This document shows, piece by piece, positions 1-5,219 of a DNA stretch of 10,447 nt. The DNA lies in the NCBI GenBank assembly GCA_023391955.1, contig JAEWAA010000441.1:1-10447 (forward strand). The letters run 5' to 3'. The stretch is from Bacillota bacterium (GTDB lineage: Bacteria > Bacillota > Bacilli > Paenibacillales > NBRC-103111). Below the pieces are notes generated by a model, which was given only the letters and a program-made list of their open reading frames with translations, was not told the origin of the DNA and made no database searches. How positions within the stretch are numbered: the stretch's first letter is position 1; each line of letters begins with the position of its first letter. The position numbers were made by a program, and so were the translations under genes.

Positions 1-34
1 TCGTCGGCAGCGTCAGATGTGTATAAAGAGACAG
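1..34 (+). other. Nextera (Tn5) sequencing-adapter remnant
   Basis: The first 34 bases match the 33-nt Illumina Nextera read-1 transposase adapter from its first base. They end with the Tn5 mosaic end (15-34), with one additional A in the TATAAGAG core (here TATAAAGAG). This is library-construction sequence, not genome. An open frame beginning at the ATG at 17 would read six adapter-derived residues (MCIKRQ) into the following gene; these are not part of the real protein. Confidence 0.97.
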
Positions 35-589
35 GAATACGTGGATGTTTGCGCCGAATATGCGGATATTCTCCAAGTGGGCACCCGGAACATGCAGAAC
101 TTTGATCTCCTGCGCAAGCTGGGCACTATCCAGACTCCGGTTCTGCTGAAGCGCGGCTTCAGCGCCACCTACGATGAATTCCTGAATGCGGCGGAGTACA
201 TTCTGGCCGGCGGCAATCCCAATGTTATGCTGTGTGAACGCGGCATCCGCACCTTTGAATCGTACACCCGGAACACGCTGGACCTGGCAGCCATCCCCGT
301 GCTGAAGTCCCTGTCCCACCTTCCGGTTATCTCCGACCCCAGCCACGGCACAGGCCGCAGAGAGCTGGTGGTCCCGATGACTAAGGCATCCGTAGCCGCA
401 GGCTGCGACGGGCTTATTATCGAGATGCATACGGATCCGGACAACTCCATGACCGGTGACGGCGTGCAATCCCTGTTCCCGGATCAATTCTCCGATCTGC
501 TGGCTGATCTGGAGAAGCTGGCTCCTCTCTGCGGGAAAACCCTGAACACCCGTAAGGAACCGATTCTCGCAGGCTCCTGGAAGAAGTAA
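35..589 (+). CDS. aroF: 3-deoxy-7-phosphoheptulonate (DAHP) synthase, C-terminal part, 5' end missing
   Basis: Condenses phosphoenolpyruvate with erythrose 4-phosphate, the first step of the shikimate pathway, in the cytosol. About 184 genomic codons remain, the second half of the TIM barrel of the class I (KDO8P-synthase-like) family. Visible active-site motifs in order are QVGTRNMQNF, LLKRGF (substrate-binding Lys/Arg), LCERGIRTFE (metal-ligand Cys), DPSHGTGRR (metal-ligand His), IIEMH (metal-ligand Glu) and DPDNSMTGDGVQS (metal-ligand Asp region). The start is lost: the frame runs straight back into adapter sequence at 34, so whether the protein carries an N-terminal chorismate mutase or ACT-type regulatory domain, as in some Bacilli, cannot be judged. 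The gene symbol is by family; AroA/AroG naming is also used in Bacilli. A hairpin follows 33 bases after the stop, so it is probably transcribed separately from glnA. Confidence 0.93.
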   Translation, partial: EYVDVCAEYADILQVGTRNMQNFDLLRKLGTIQTPVLLKRGFSATYDEFLNAAEYILAGGNPNVMLCERGIRTFESYTRNTLDLAAIPVLKSLSHLPVISDPSHGTGRRELVVPMTKASVAAGCDGLIIEMHTDPDNSMTGDGVQSLFPDQFSDLLADLEKLAPLCGKTLNTRKEPILAGSWKK

Positions 590-621
590 TATTCGGATTT
601 TGAAATTCCTTATTAATGAAG

Positions 622-665
622 GAAAAGGCTTATTTCCCTGGTTCTCCAGTGGGATAGGCCTTTTC
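622..665 (+). terminator. Probable rho-independent terminator of the DAHP synthase gene
   Basis: GAAAAGGC (622-629) pairs perfectly with GCCTTTTC (658-665). The interior can continue with an imperfect stem closing on CTGG-TTCT-CCAG. The T-rich stretch is within the 3' arm rather than after it, so the terminator is less canonical than the others here, but its placement between two independently controlled genes fits. Confidence 0.6.
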
Positions 666-696
666 ATGGTGAATTTGTGAACATTTATTCAGTGGG

Positions 697-713
697 TGTA
701 AACAATGCTGACA
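697..713 (+). promoter_or_regulatory. GlnR/TnrA-type nitrogen operator
   Basis: TGTAAacaatgcTGACA is a perfect match to the TGTNA-N7-TNACA box bound by the MerR-family nitrogen regulators GlnR and TnrA of Bacilli. It ends 28 bases before the -35 element of the glnA promoter, centred about 70 bases upstream of the likely transcription start. In known GlnR/TnrA regulation, upstream boxes tend to activate and boxes overlapping the promoter repress. The position suggests activation, but that is inference. I found no second good box between the promoter and the start codon. Confidence 0.8.
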
Positions 714-741
714 CGAGCCAAAAAAATACCTTACATAAGTA

Positions 742-770
742 TTGACGACCAAAAATGAAGGCTTTATAAT
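742..770 (+). promoter_or_regulatory. Sigma-A promoter of glnA
   Basis: TTGACG (742-747), a 17-base spacer and TATAAT (765-770) form a near-consensus vegetative promoter. Transcription would start near 777, leaving an untranslated leader of about 73 bases before the glnA start. Confidence 0.88.
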
Positions 771-849
771 AATGGCAAGTTGAGTAAAAAATTGAACAAT
801 GATCGCCATTTTAACGGTGAATGTTCGGAATTAGGGAGGGTAATTATCC

Positions 850-2274
850 ATGTCTGTTCAAAAAGTGCTGGATACCATTAAGGAAAAGGGTATTGAATGG
901 GTTGATTTTCGGTTTACTGACATTGGCGGCAAATCCCATCACTTGTCTGTTCCCGCAGTAGAAGTAGAGGCTGAAACCTTCGAAACTGGTGTTGCTTTCG
1001 ACGGTTCCTCCATCACCGGCTTCCGGGGAATCGAAGAATCCGACATGGTAATGATGCCGGACACGGACTCTGCCTTTGTTGATCCGTTCACTGCACATCC
1101 TACACTGGTTCTGCTTTGCGACATTTATACTCCTGACGGAGTCCGTTATGACCGCGACCCCCGCAGCATTGCTGTGAAGGCCGAAGAATATCTGAAAACC
1201 ACCGGACTGGGAACAGACGCTTATTTTGCTCCTGAATCCGAGTTCTTTATCTTTGACGATGTACGCTACGAAAGCGGCATGAACAAGTCCTTCTACGAAG
1301 TGGATTCCGAAGAAGCTGCATGGAACACCGGCCGTAAGGAAGAAGGCGGCAACCTGGCCTTCAAAACCGGCGTTAAGGGCGGTTATTTCCCGGTAGCTCC
1401 TACTGATACCCAACAAGACATCCGCTCCGAAATGTGCCGTCTTCTGCAAGAAGCTGGCCTGCGCATCGAGCGTCACCACCACGAAGTTGCCACCGCCGGC
1501 CAAGGCGAAATCAACTTCCGCTTCAGCACCCTGACCAAAACTGCCGACAACCTGCAAAAGTATAAATATATTGTGCAAAACGTTGCCCGCCAATACGGCA
1601 AGGTTGCAACCTTCATGCCGAAGCCGCTTTTCGGCGACAACGGCAGCGGCATGCACGTTCACCAATCCATTTTCAACGACGGCAACCCGCTGTTCTACGA
1701 AAAAGGCGCATATGCTAACCTGAGCCAAATGGCTATCTATTACATCGGCGGTATCCTGCACCATGCACCGTCCCTGATCGCACTGACCAACCCGTCCACC
1801 AACTCCTTCAAGCGTCTGGTTCCGGGTTATGAAGCACCGGTTAACCTGGTATTCTCCAAGGGCAACCGTTCCGCGGCTGTACGTATTCCGATCGCTGCCG
1901 TGACTCCGAAGGGCTGTCGCATCGAGTTCCGTACTCCTGACTCCACTGCTAACCCGTACCTGGCTTTCGCAGCTATGCTGTTGGCCGGTTTGGACGGCAT
2001 CAAGAACAAGATCGACCCGACTGCTCTGGGTTATGGTCCGCTGGACAAGAACATCTACGAGCTGTCCGACGAAGAGAAGAAGGAAATCCGCAGTGTACCG
2101 GGCTCCCTGGAGGAAGCTCTGGACGCTCTGGAAGCCAACCACTCCTTCTTGACCGAGTCCGGCGTATTCACCGAAGACTTCATCGCCAACTTCATCGACC
2201 TGAAGCGTGCTGAAGCCAAGGCTGTCGCCATCCGCGTTCACCCGCACGAATACTCCCTGTACTTCGGAGTGTAA
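850..2274 (+). CDS. glnA: Glutamine synthetase, type I (GSI-beta-like)
   Basis: Forms glutamine from glutamate, ammonia and ATP in the cytosol; the family is a dodecamer. 474 aa. A strong AGGGAGGG site (833-840) precedes the ATG by 9 bases. Active-site motifs: AFDGSSITGF (Asp51 and Ser54, which complete the neighbouring subunit's site), PESEFF (Glu129, Glu131), HHHEVATAGQGE (Glu212, Glu220), GSGMHVHQS (His269/271), NPSTNSFKRLVPGYEAPV and EFRTPD. It is longer than the roughly 445-aa GSI-alpha enzyme encoded in Bacillus glnRA. It has the extra segment near 145-180 (VDSEEAAWNT...EGGN) and a loop KNIYELSDEE, with Tyr403 at the place of the adenylylated Tyr397 of E. coli. Both are beta-type traits. 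No glnR adjoins it, so this may be a second GS gene. The GlnR/TnrA box and promoter upstream suggest control by nitrogen supply. Confidence 0.97.
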   Translation: MSVQKVLDTIKEKGIEWVDFRFTDIGGKSHHLSVPAVEVEAETFETGVAFDGSSITGFRGIEESDMVMMPDTDSAFVDPFTAHPTLVLLCDIYTPDGVRYDRDPRSIAVKAEEYLKTTGLGTDAYFAPESEFFIFDDVRYESGMNKSFYEVDSEEAAWNTGRKEEGGNLAFKTGVKGGYFPVAPTDTQQDIRSEMCRLLQEAGLRIERHHHEVATAGQGEINFRFSTLTKTADNLQKYKYIVQNVARQYGKVATFMPKPLFGDNGSGMHVHQSIFNDGNPLFYEKGAYANLSQMAIYYIGGILHHAPSLIALTNPSTNSFKRLVPGYEAPVNLVFSKGNRSAAVRIPIAAVTPKGCRIEFRTPDSTANPYLAFAAMLLAGLDGIKNKIDPTALGYGPLDKNIYELSDEEKKEIRSVPGSLEEALDALEANHSFLTESGVFTEDFIANFIDLKRAEAKAVAIRVHPHEYSLYFGV

Positions 2275-2300
2275 TCATCCCTTCACATCATTGATCGCAG

Positions 2301-2325
2301 CCCCCGGTTCTCCGGGGGTTTTTTT
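2301..2325 (+). terminator. Rho-independent terminator of glnA
   Basis: CCCCCGG (2301-2307), loop TTCT and CCGGGGG (2312-2318) form a perfect 7-bp GC stem followed by seven Ts (2319-2325). It lies 26 bases after the glnA stop. Confidence 0.95.
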
Positions 2326-2372
2326 GTTGTCACAGGTGGCGCGGGGGGCTTCTGCTGTTCTTCGTCCAGCTC

Positions 2373-2555
2373 TAACGGAACTCAGAGGCTCTTAGCGCCT
2401 ATAAAACCGTGCTGCGGATTTGTAACGGAATAGAGAGGACCTTAGAGTCTGTAACGGGGCCATAATCGCGAGAATTTCAGCTGTAAGAGTCGCAAAGTTC
2501 CGTTACAGCGGCAAATCTCTGAATTTGGCTCTCTAAGCGCTTCTAAGTTCCATTA
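2373..2555. repeat. Symmetric cluster of four 23-bp intergenic repeats (two direct, two inverted)
   Basis: Four copies of a 23-bp unit of the form TAACGGAAct..gag.c.CTTAG occur at 2373-2395 and 2423-2445 (plus) and at 2483-2505 and 2533-2555 (reverse complement). Each pair is spaced by exactly 50 bases and the whole is symmetric about position 2464. Units 1 and 4 agree at 19 of 23 positions as inverted copies; units 1 and 2 agree at 18 of 23 as direct copies. The spacers are much less alike. A poorer partial copy begins at 2452 (TAACGGGG) and a decayed one lies near 2582-2602 (CTTCTTACTTCCG). The cluster is non-coding and lies after the glnA terminator. It resembles a dispersed intergenic repeat family, but I cannot confirm other copies from this window. 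Confidence 0.75.
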
Positions 2556-2682
2556 CAGCAGCACCCCGCAGAAGAGGCGCGTTAACGCTTCTTACTTCCG
2601 CATATCGGGGGAAAGGGTTACTTTATTATCCAACTGTAATATTTTGAGGGTTGATGCTGCTTTGGCGGGTATGGTAGCCTAA

Positions 2683-2820
2683 ATAGAGCCGAATCCGGTA
2701 TGGATGCTTCCATATAAACAACCGGTACGGGGGATGATTTACAGGGGTGAATGCGCGCTGCTGTCAGGCGCCTAGGGAGCAACCTTCTTCCCGAACCCGT
2801 CAACTAACCTCGGAGGCAGA
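2683..2820 (+). promoter_or_regulatory. c-di-AMP riboswitch (ydaO/yuaA type)
   Basis: The leader of the 3D-domain gene carries the conserved blocks of the ydaO aptamer in the right order: GAGCCGAATCC (2686-2696), GGTACGGGGGA (2724-2734), GGGGTGAAT (2744-2752), a variable hairpin GCGC..GGCGCC, TAGGGAGCAACCTTCTTCCCG (2773-2793), ACCCGTCAACTAACCTC (2795-2811) and GGAGGC (2812-2817) closing against the initial GCC. This RNA senses cyclic di-AMP and usually turns genes off when the ligand is abundant. Cell-wall hydrolases and potassium or osmolyte transporters are its typical targets, which fits the gene that follows. The exact 5' boundary and the promoter are unclear; nothing convincing was seen in 2606-2682. 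Confidence 0.92.
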
Positions 2821-2823
2821 GAA

Positions 2824-2845
2824 TCATCCGGCATTACGCGGATGA
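2824..2845 (+). promoter_or_regulatory. Hairpin between riboswitch and ribosome-binding site
   Basis: TCATCCG (2824-2830) and CGGATGA (2839-2845) form a perfect 7-bp stem around an 8-base loop, seven bases upstream of the AGGAGG of the next gene. There is no T-run after it, so it is not a standard terminator. It may belong to the riboswitch expression platform (inference). Confidence 0.45.
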
Positions 2846-2852
2846 AATACTC

Positions 2853-2858
2853 AGGAGG
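2853..2858 (+). promoter_or_regulatory. Ribosome-binding site that fixes the 3D-protein start at 2869
   Basis: AGGAGG lies 10 bases before the ATG at 2869. The in-frame ATG at 2842 lies upstream of this site and inside the hairpin, with no Shine-Dalgarno sequence of its own, so the longer reading frame is unlikely. Confidence 0.85.
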
Positions 2859-2868
2859 TCCATCATTC

Positions 2869-3705
2869 ATGCCAATGCTCAACCAAAAGAAATGGGTTGC
2901 AGGTGCATGCGCTGCAGCAATTTCTCTCTGTGCGTTTGCGGCTCCCGCGGCGCATGCTGAGGTCGCTCCTTTGGCGGAAACGCTTTCTGTCAAGGTGCAG
3001 GTCAACACGGAATTGATTCAGTTTCCCGACGCCCAGCCCTTTATTGATGACCAGGGACGTACCCAGGTGCCCGTCCGTTTTGTAAGCGAGGAATTGGGCT
3101 ATCAGGTGGATTGGTCCCGCCTGTCCGACGGACAAATCAATGTGCAGCTGAAGAATGACGCGGGCAAAACCCTGACTTTGGAAACGGGCAAAAGCACGGC
3201 CACGGTGGATGGGAAAGCTGAAGCTATGGACACTGCAGCAGTGCTGCGTGACGGCAGGGTTTATGTTCCCTTGCGGTTCATTTCGGAAGCAAAAGGGATC
3301 CGGGTGCAGTGGGACTCCAGCAATTTTATCGCTATTCTTAATGAAGACGGCAACTATCATGCTCCGGCTTGGTATGCACCGCGGATGAAGCTGTTGTCCA
3401 CCTTTACCGCTACGGCTTACTCCGCTGATCCCAAGGAAAACGGCGGGTATGGGGCTGTGGATTATTTCGGCAACCCGCTGAAGGTGGGAACTGTCGCGGT
3501 GGATCCATCCGTTATTCCGCTGGGCACCAGGCTGTATGTGGAAGGGTATGACTTTAACGGTTTGCCGGTAGGCGGGATGTTTGCGGAGGCTACGGACACA
3601 GGCAATGCCCTTAAGGGGAACCGGATCGACATTTTTGTGCCGGGAGCCCGGGAAGAGCTGAAGAAGTTCGGATATCAGCAGGTGAAGGTTTATCTCCTTC
3701 CCTGA
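2869..3705 (+). CDS. Secreted 3D-domain cell-wall protein with copper-amine-oxidase-like stalk domain
   Basis: 278 aa from the ATG at 2869. Residues 1-30 are a signal peptide: Lys-Lys, a hydrophobic Ala-rich core and an AHA-E cleavage site. Residues about 45-157 are a copper-amine-oxidase N-terminal-like (stalk) domain, with the paired motifs VPVRFVSEELGY and VPLRFISEAKGI. Residues about 175-278 are a 3D domain, named for three conserved aspartates: Asp212 (VAVDPSVIPLGT), Asp243 (EATDTGNALKG) and Asp254 (NRIDIF). The fold is shared with MltA-type lytic transglycosylases and the C-terminal parts of YabE/RpfB-like proteins, so a peptidoglycan-cleaving or remodelling role outside the membrane is likely but not proven. 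The stalk domain carries no obvious copper site and probably acts as a wall-binding or spacer module. The gene is single, led by a c-di-AMP riboswitch and closed by a strong terminator, linking wall turnover to c-di-AMP level. Confidence 0.92.
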   Translation: MPMLNQKKWVAGACAAAISLCAFAAPAAHAEVAPLAETLSVKVQVNTELIQFPDAQPFIDDQGRTQVPVRFVSEELGYQVDWSRLSDGQINVQLKNDAGKTLTLETGKSTATVDGKAEAMDTAAVLRDGRVYVPLRFISEAKGIRVQWDSSNFIAILNEDGNYHAPAWYAPRMKLLSTFTATAYSADPKENGGYGAVDYFGNPLKVGTVAVDPSVIPLGTRLYVEGYDFNGLPVGGMFAEATDTGNALKGNRIDIFVPGAREELKKFGYQQVKVYLLP

Positions 3706-3725
3706 ATCAGATGCACCAGGTGCAG

Positions 3726-3761
3726 GCCATTCGGAGCGATTCTCCGGATGGCTTCTTTTTT
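3726..3761 (+). terminator. Rho-independent terminator of the 3D-domain gene
   Basis: GCCATTCGGAG (3726-3736), loop CGATT and CTCCGGATGGC (3742-3752) form an 11-bp stem with one G-U pair, followed by TTCTTTTTT. Confidence 0.94.
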
Positions 3762-3832
3762 CGTTAAGATGGGAAGAAAAGAATGGAAGAAAACTTCACA
3801 CGTCTCGTTGGAATTCTGCTGTTTATTCTTTC

Positions 3833-3849
3833 GATAAAAAATATTTATC
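3833..3849. repeat. Short AT-rich inverted repeat upstream of serC
   Basis: GATAAA (3833-3838) and TTTATC (3844-3849) are perfect inverted arms around five A/T bases, about 70 bases upstream of the serC promoter. It could be an operator or only chance in AT-rich DNA. Apart from this and the promoter I see nothing in 3762-3980. Confidence 0.25.
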
Positions 3850-3918
3850 ATGTAAAAATCTGGTTCATAACCGCTGTAAAGAATAAAAGAAAATTTCTGT
3901 GAATGCGCTTAAAGCTAC

Positions 3919-3947
3919 TTGATGAACCTATTGAATCTTGCTATCAT
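3919..3947 (+). promoter_or_regulatory. Probable sigma-A promoter of serC
   Basis: TTGATG (3919-3924), a 17-base spacer and TATCAT (3942-3947) would start transcription near 3954, 27 bases before the chosen serC start. If right, this also rules out translation from the in-frame ATG at 3903. Confidence 0.7.
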
Positions 3948-3980
3948 ATACACAAACGTGAAGGGTTGGTGTGGAATTTC

Positions 3981-5063
3981 ATGACTAGAGCCTATAATTT
4001 TAATGCAGGGCCTGCGGCGCTCCCGCTGGAAGTATTGCAGAAGGCGCAGGAAGAGATTGTTGATTTTAAAGGGATCGGCATGTCCATCATGGAGGTATCC
4101 CACCGCAGCAAGGAGTATGAAGCGGTCAACGACGAGACTCAACAGCTGCTTCTTGAGCTTCTGGAGCTCCCTGCCGGCTACAAGGTACTGTTCCTGCAAG
4201 GCGGTGCCAGCACGCAGTTTGCCATGCTTCCTATGAACCTGCTCACCGCAGGCAAGGTAGGCAGCTATGTCATGACCGGCTCTTGGGCGGAGAAGGCCAT
4301 CCAGGAAGCCAAACTCATCGGAGAGACCCATATCGCCGCCAGCTCCAAGGAAGGCGTTCTACATATTCCCGCTTTGAGCGAAATCGAAATTCCGGAGAAC
4401 GCGGCATATCTGCATGTGACCTCCAATGAAACGATTGCAGGCACCCAATTTCAGGAATTCCCGGATACCGGCAGCATTCCGCTGGTATCGGATATGTCCA
4501 GTGACATCCTGTCGCGGCGCATCGACGCTTCCAAGTTCTCCCTGATCTACGCTGGTGCTCAGAAGAACCTGGGTCCTTCCGGTGTGACCATTGTTGTTGC
4601 GAAGGAAGATCTGTTCAACAACGCACCTAAGACCATTCCCACCATGCTTCGCTACAGCACTTATCTGAAGAACAACTCCCTGTACAACACACCTCCCGTA
4701 TATTCCATTTATATGGTGAACCTGGTGCTGAAGTGGGTCAAGGAGCAAGGCGGCGTAGCGGCTGTTGAGAAGATCAACCGCGAGAAGACAGACCTGATCT
4801 ACAATGCGCTGGATAACAGCGTCGGCTTCTATGAAGGTTTGGCACAGAAGGATAGCCGTTCCATCATGAACGTAACCTTCAAGCTGCAATCCGAAGAGCT
4901 GGAGAAGGAATTCCTTGCATTGGCCAAGAAGAACGGTTTCGTAGGCCTGGGCGGCCACCGCAGCGTCGGCCATCTCCGCGCTTCCACTTACAACGCTGTT
5001 CCTTATGCAAGCTGCAAGGCTCTGGTGGATCTGCTGGACGAATTCAAACGTACTCACGGCTGA
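3981..5063 (+). CDS. serC: Phosphoserine aminotransferase
   Basis: PLP enzyme that transfers the amino group of glutamate to 3-phosphohydroxypyruvate, the second step of serine synthesis; the family also acts in pyridoxal phosphate synthesis in some bacteria. 360 aa, the usual length. The N-terminal YNFNAGPAALPLEVL, MSIMEVSHRSKEY, the phosphate-binding LQGGASTQFAMLPMNLL, and AGAQKNLGPSG with the PLP-binding Lys195 are all present, as is the C-terminal GLGGHRSVGHLRAS. The ATG at 3981 is chosen because the family begins just before YNFNAGP and the promoter lies at 3919-3947. The Shine-Dalgarno signal is modest: GAAGGG at 3960-3965 is 15 bases away, GGTGTGG at 3968-3974 is closer but weak. GTG at 3969 is an in-frame alternative. 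The gene stands alone between its own promoter and terminator; serA is not in the window. Confidence 0.96.
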   Translation: MTRAYNFNAGPAALPLEVLQKAQEEIVDFKGIGMSIMEVSHRSKEYEAVNDETQQLLLELLELPAGYKVLFLQGGASTQFAMLPMNLLTAGKVGSYVMTGSWAEKAIQEAKLIGETHIAASSKEGVLHIPALSEIEIPENAAYLHVTSNETIAGTQFQEFPDTGSIPLVSDMSSDILSRRIDASKFSLIYAGAQKNLGPSGVTIVVAKEDLFNNAPKTIPTMLRYSTYLKNNSLYNTPPVYSIYMVNLVLKWVKEQGGVAAVEKINREKTDLIYNALDNSVGFYEGLAQKDSRSIMNVTFKLQSEELEKEFLALAKKNGFVGLGGHRSVGHLRASTYNAVPYASCKALVDLLDEFKRTHG

Positions 5064-5089
5064 TTTGTAGAATACATGGCATTTTTTCT

Positions 5090-5120
5090 AACCCGACAGG
5101 ACGGTTCCTGTCGGGTTTTT
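5090..5120 (+). terminator. Rho-independent terminator of serC
   Basis: AACCCGACAGGA (5090-5101), loop CGGT and TCCTGTCGGGTT (5106-5117) form a perfect 12-bp stem, with the T-run continuing to 5120. Confidence 0.95.
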
Positions 5121-5219
5121 GCATGTTATGATATCTATCACAGAATAAATTATCAAACATAGGTAAAATGATGTCAAAAAACCTGACAAAGGTGCTGAAG
5201 GCAGAGGGCTGATGCGCAA

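Noticed and set aside
17..34. ATG at 17 as the start of the DAHP synthase gene
   Set aside because: The codons lie within the Nextera adapter; the true N-terminus is missing from the contig.
844..2247. Long open frame (467 codons) antisense to glnA
   Set aside because: It is a shadow of the codon bias in glnA: no ribosome-binding site, no recognisable motif, and it fully overlaps an unmistakable gene.
2207..2395. Small plus-strand frame overlapping the glnA end
   Set aside because: It runs through the glnA terminator and into the repeat cluster, and has no ribosome-binding site or protein-like composition.
2373..2606. CRISPR array
   Set aside because: The repeats are inverted about an axis and degenerate, with only two per orientation and no cas genes; this is not a CRISPR layout.
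2842..2868. Upstream ATG extending the 3D-domain protein by nine residues
   Set aside because: This start lies in a hairpin and upstream of the AGGAGG; the protein from 2869 begins directly with a normal signal peptide.
3903..3980. N-terminal extension of SerC from the ATG at 3903
   Set aside because: It precedes the predicted promoter, lacks a Shine-Dalgarno site and adds residues absent from the family.
3762..3980. T-box or other amino-acid-responsive leader before serC
   Set aside because: No T-box TGGNACCGCG-like sequence, leader terminator or other known riboswitch pattern is present; the predicted leader is only about 27 bases.
5121..5219. Sigma-D (motility) promoter before the chemoreceptor
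   Set aside because: No TAAA with a correctly spaced CCGATAT-like element was found; the promoter remains unidentified.
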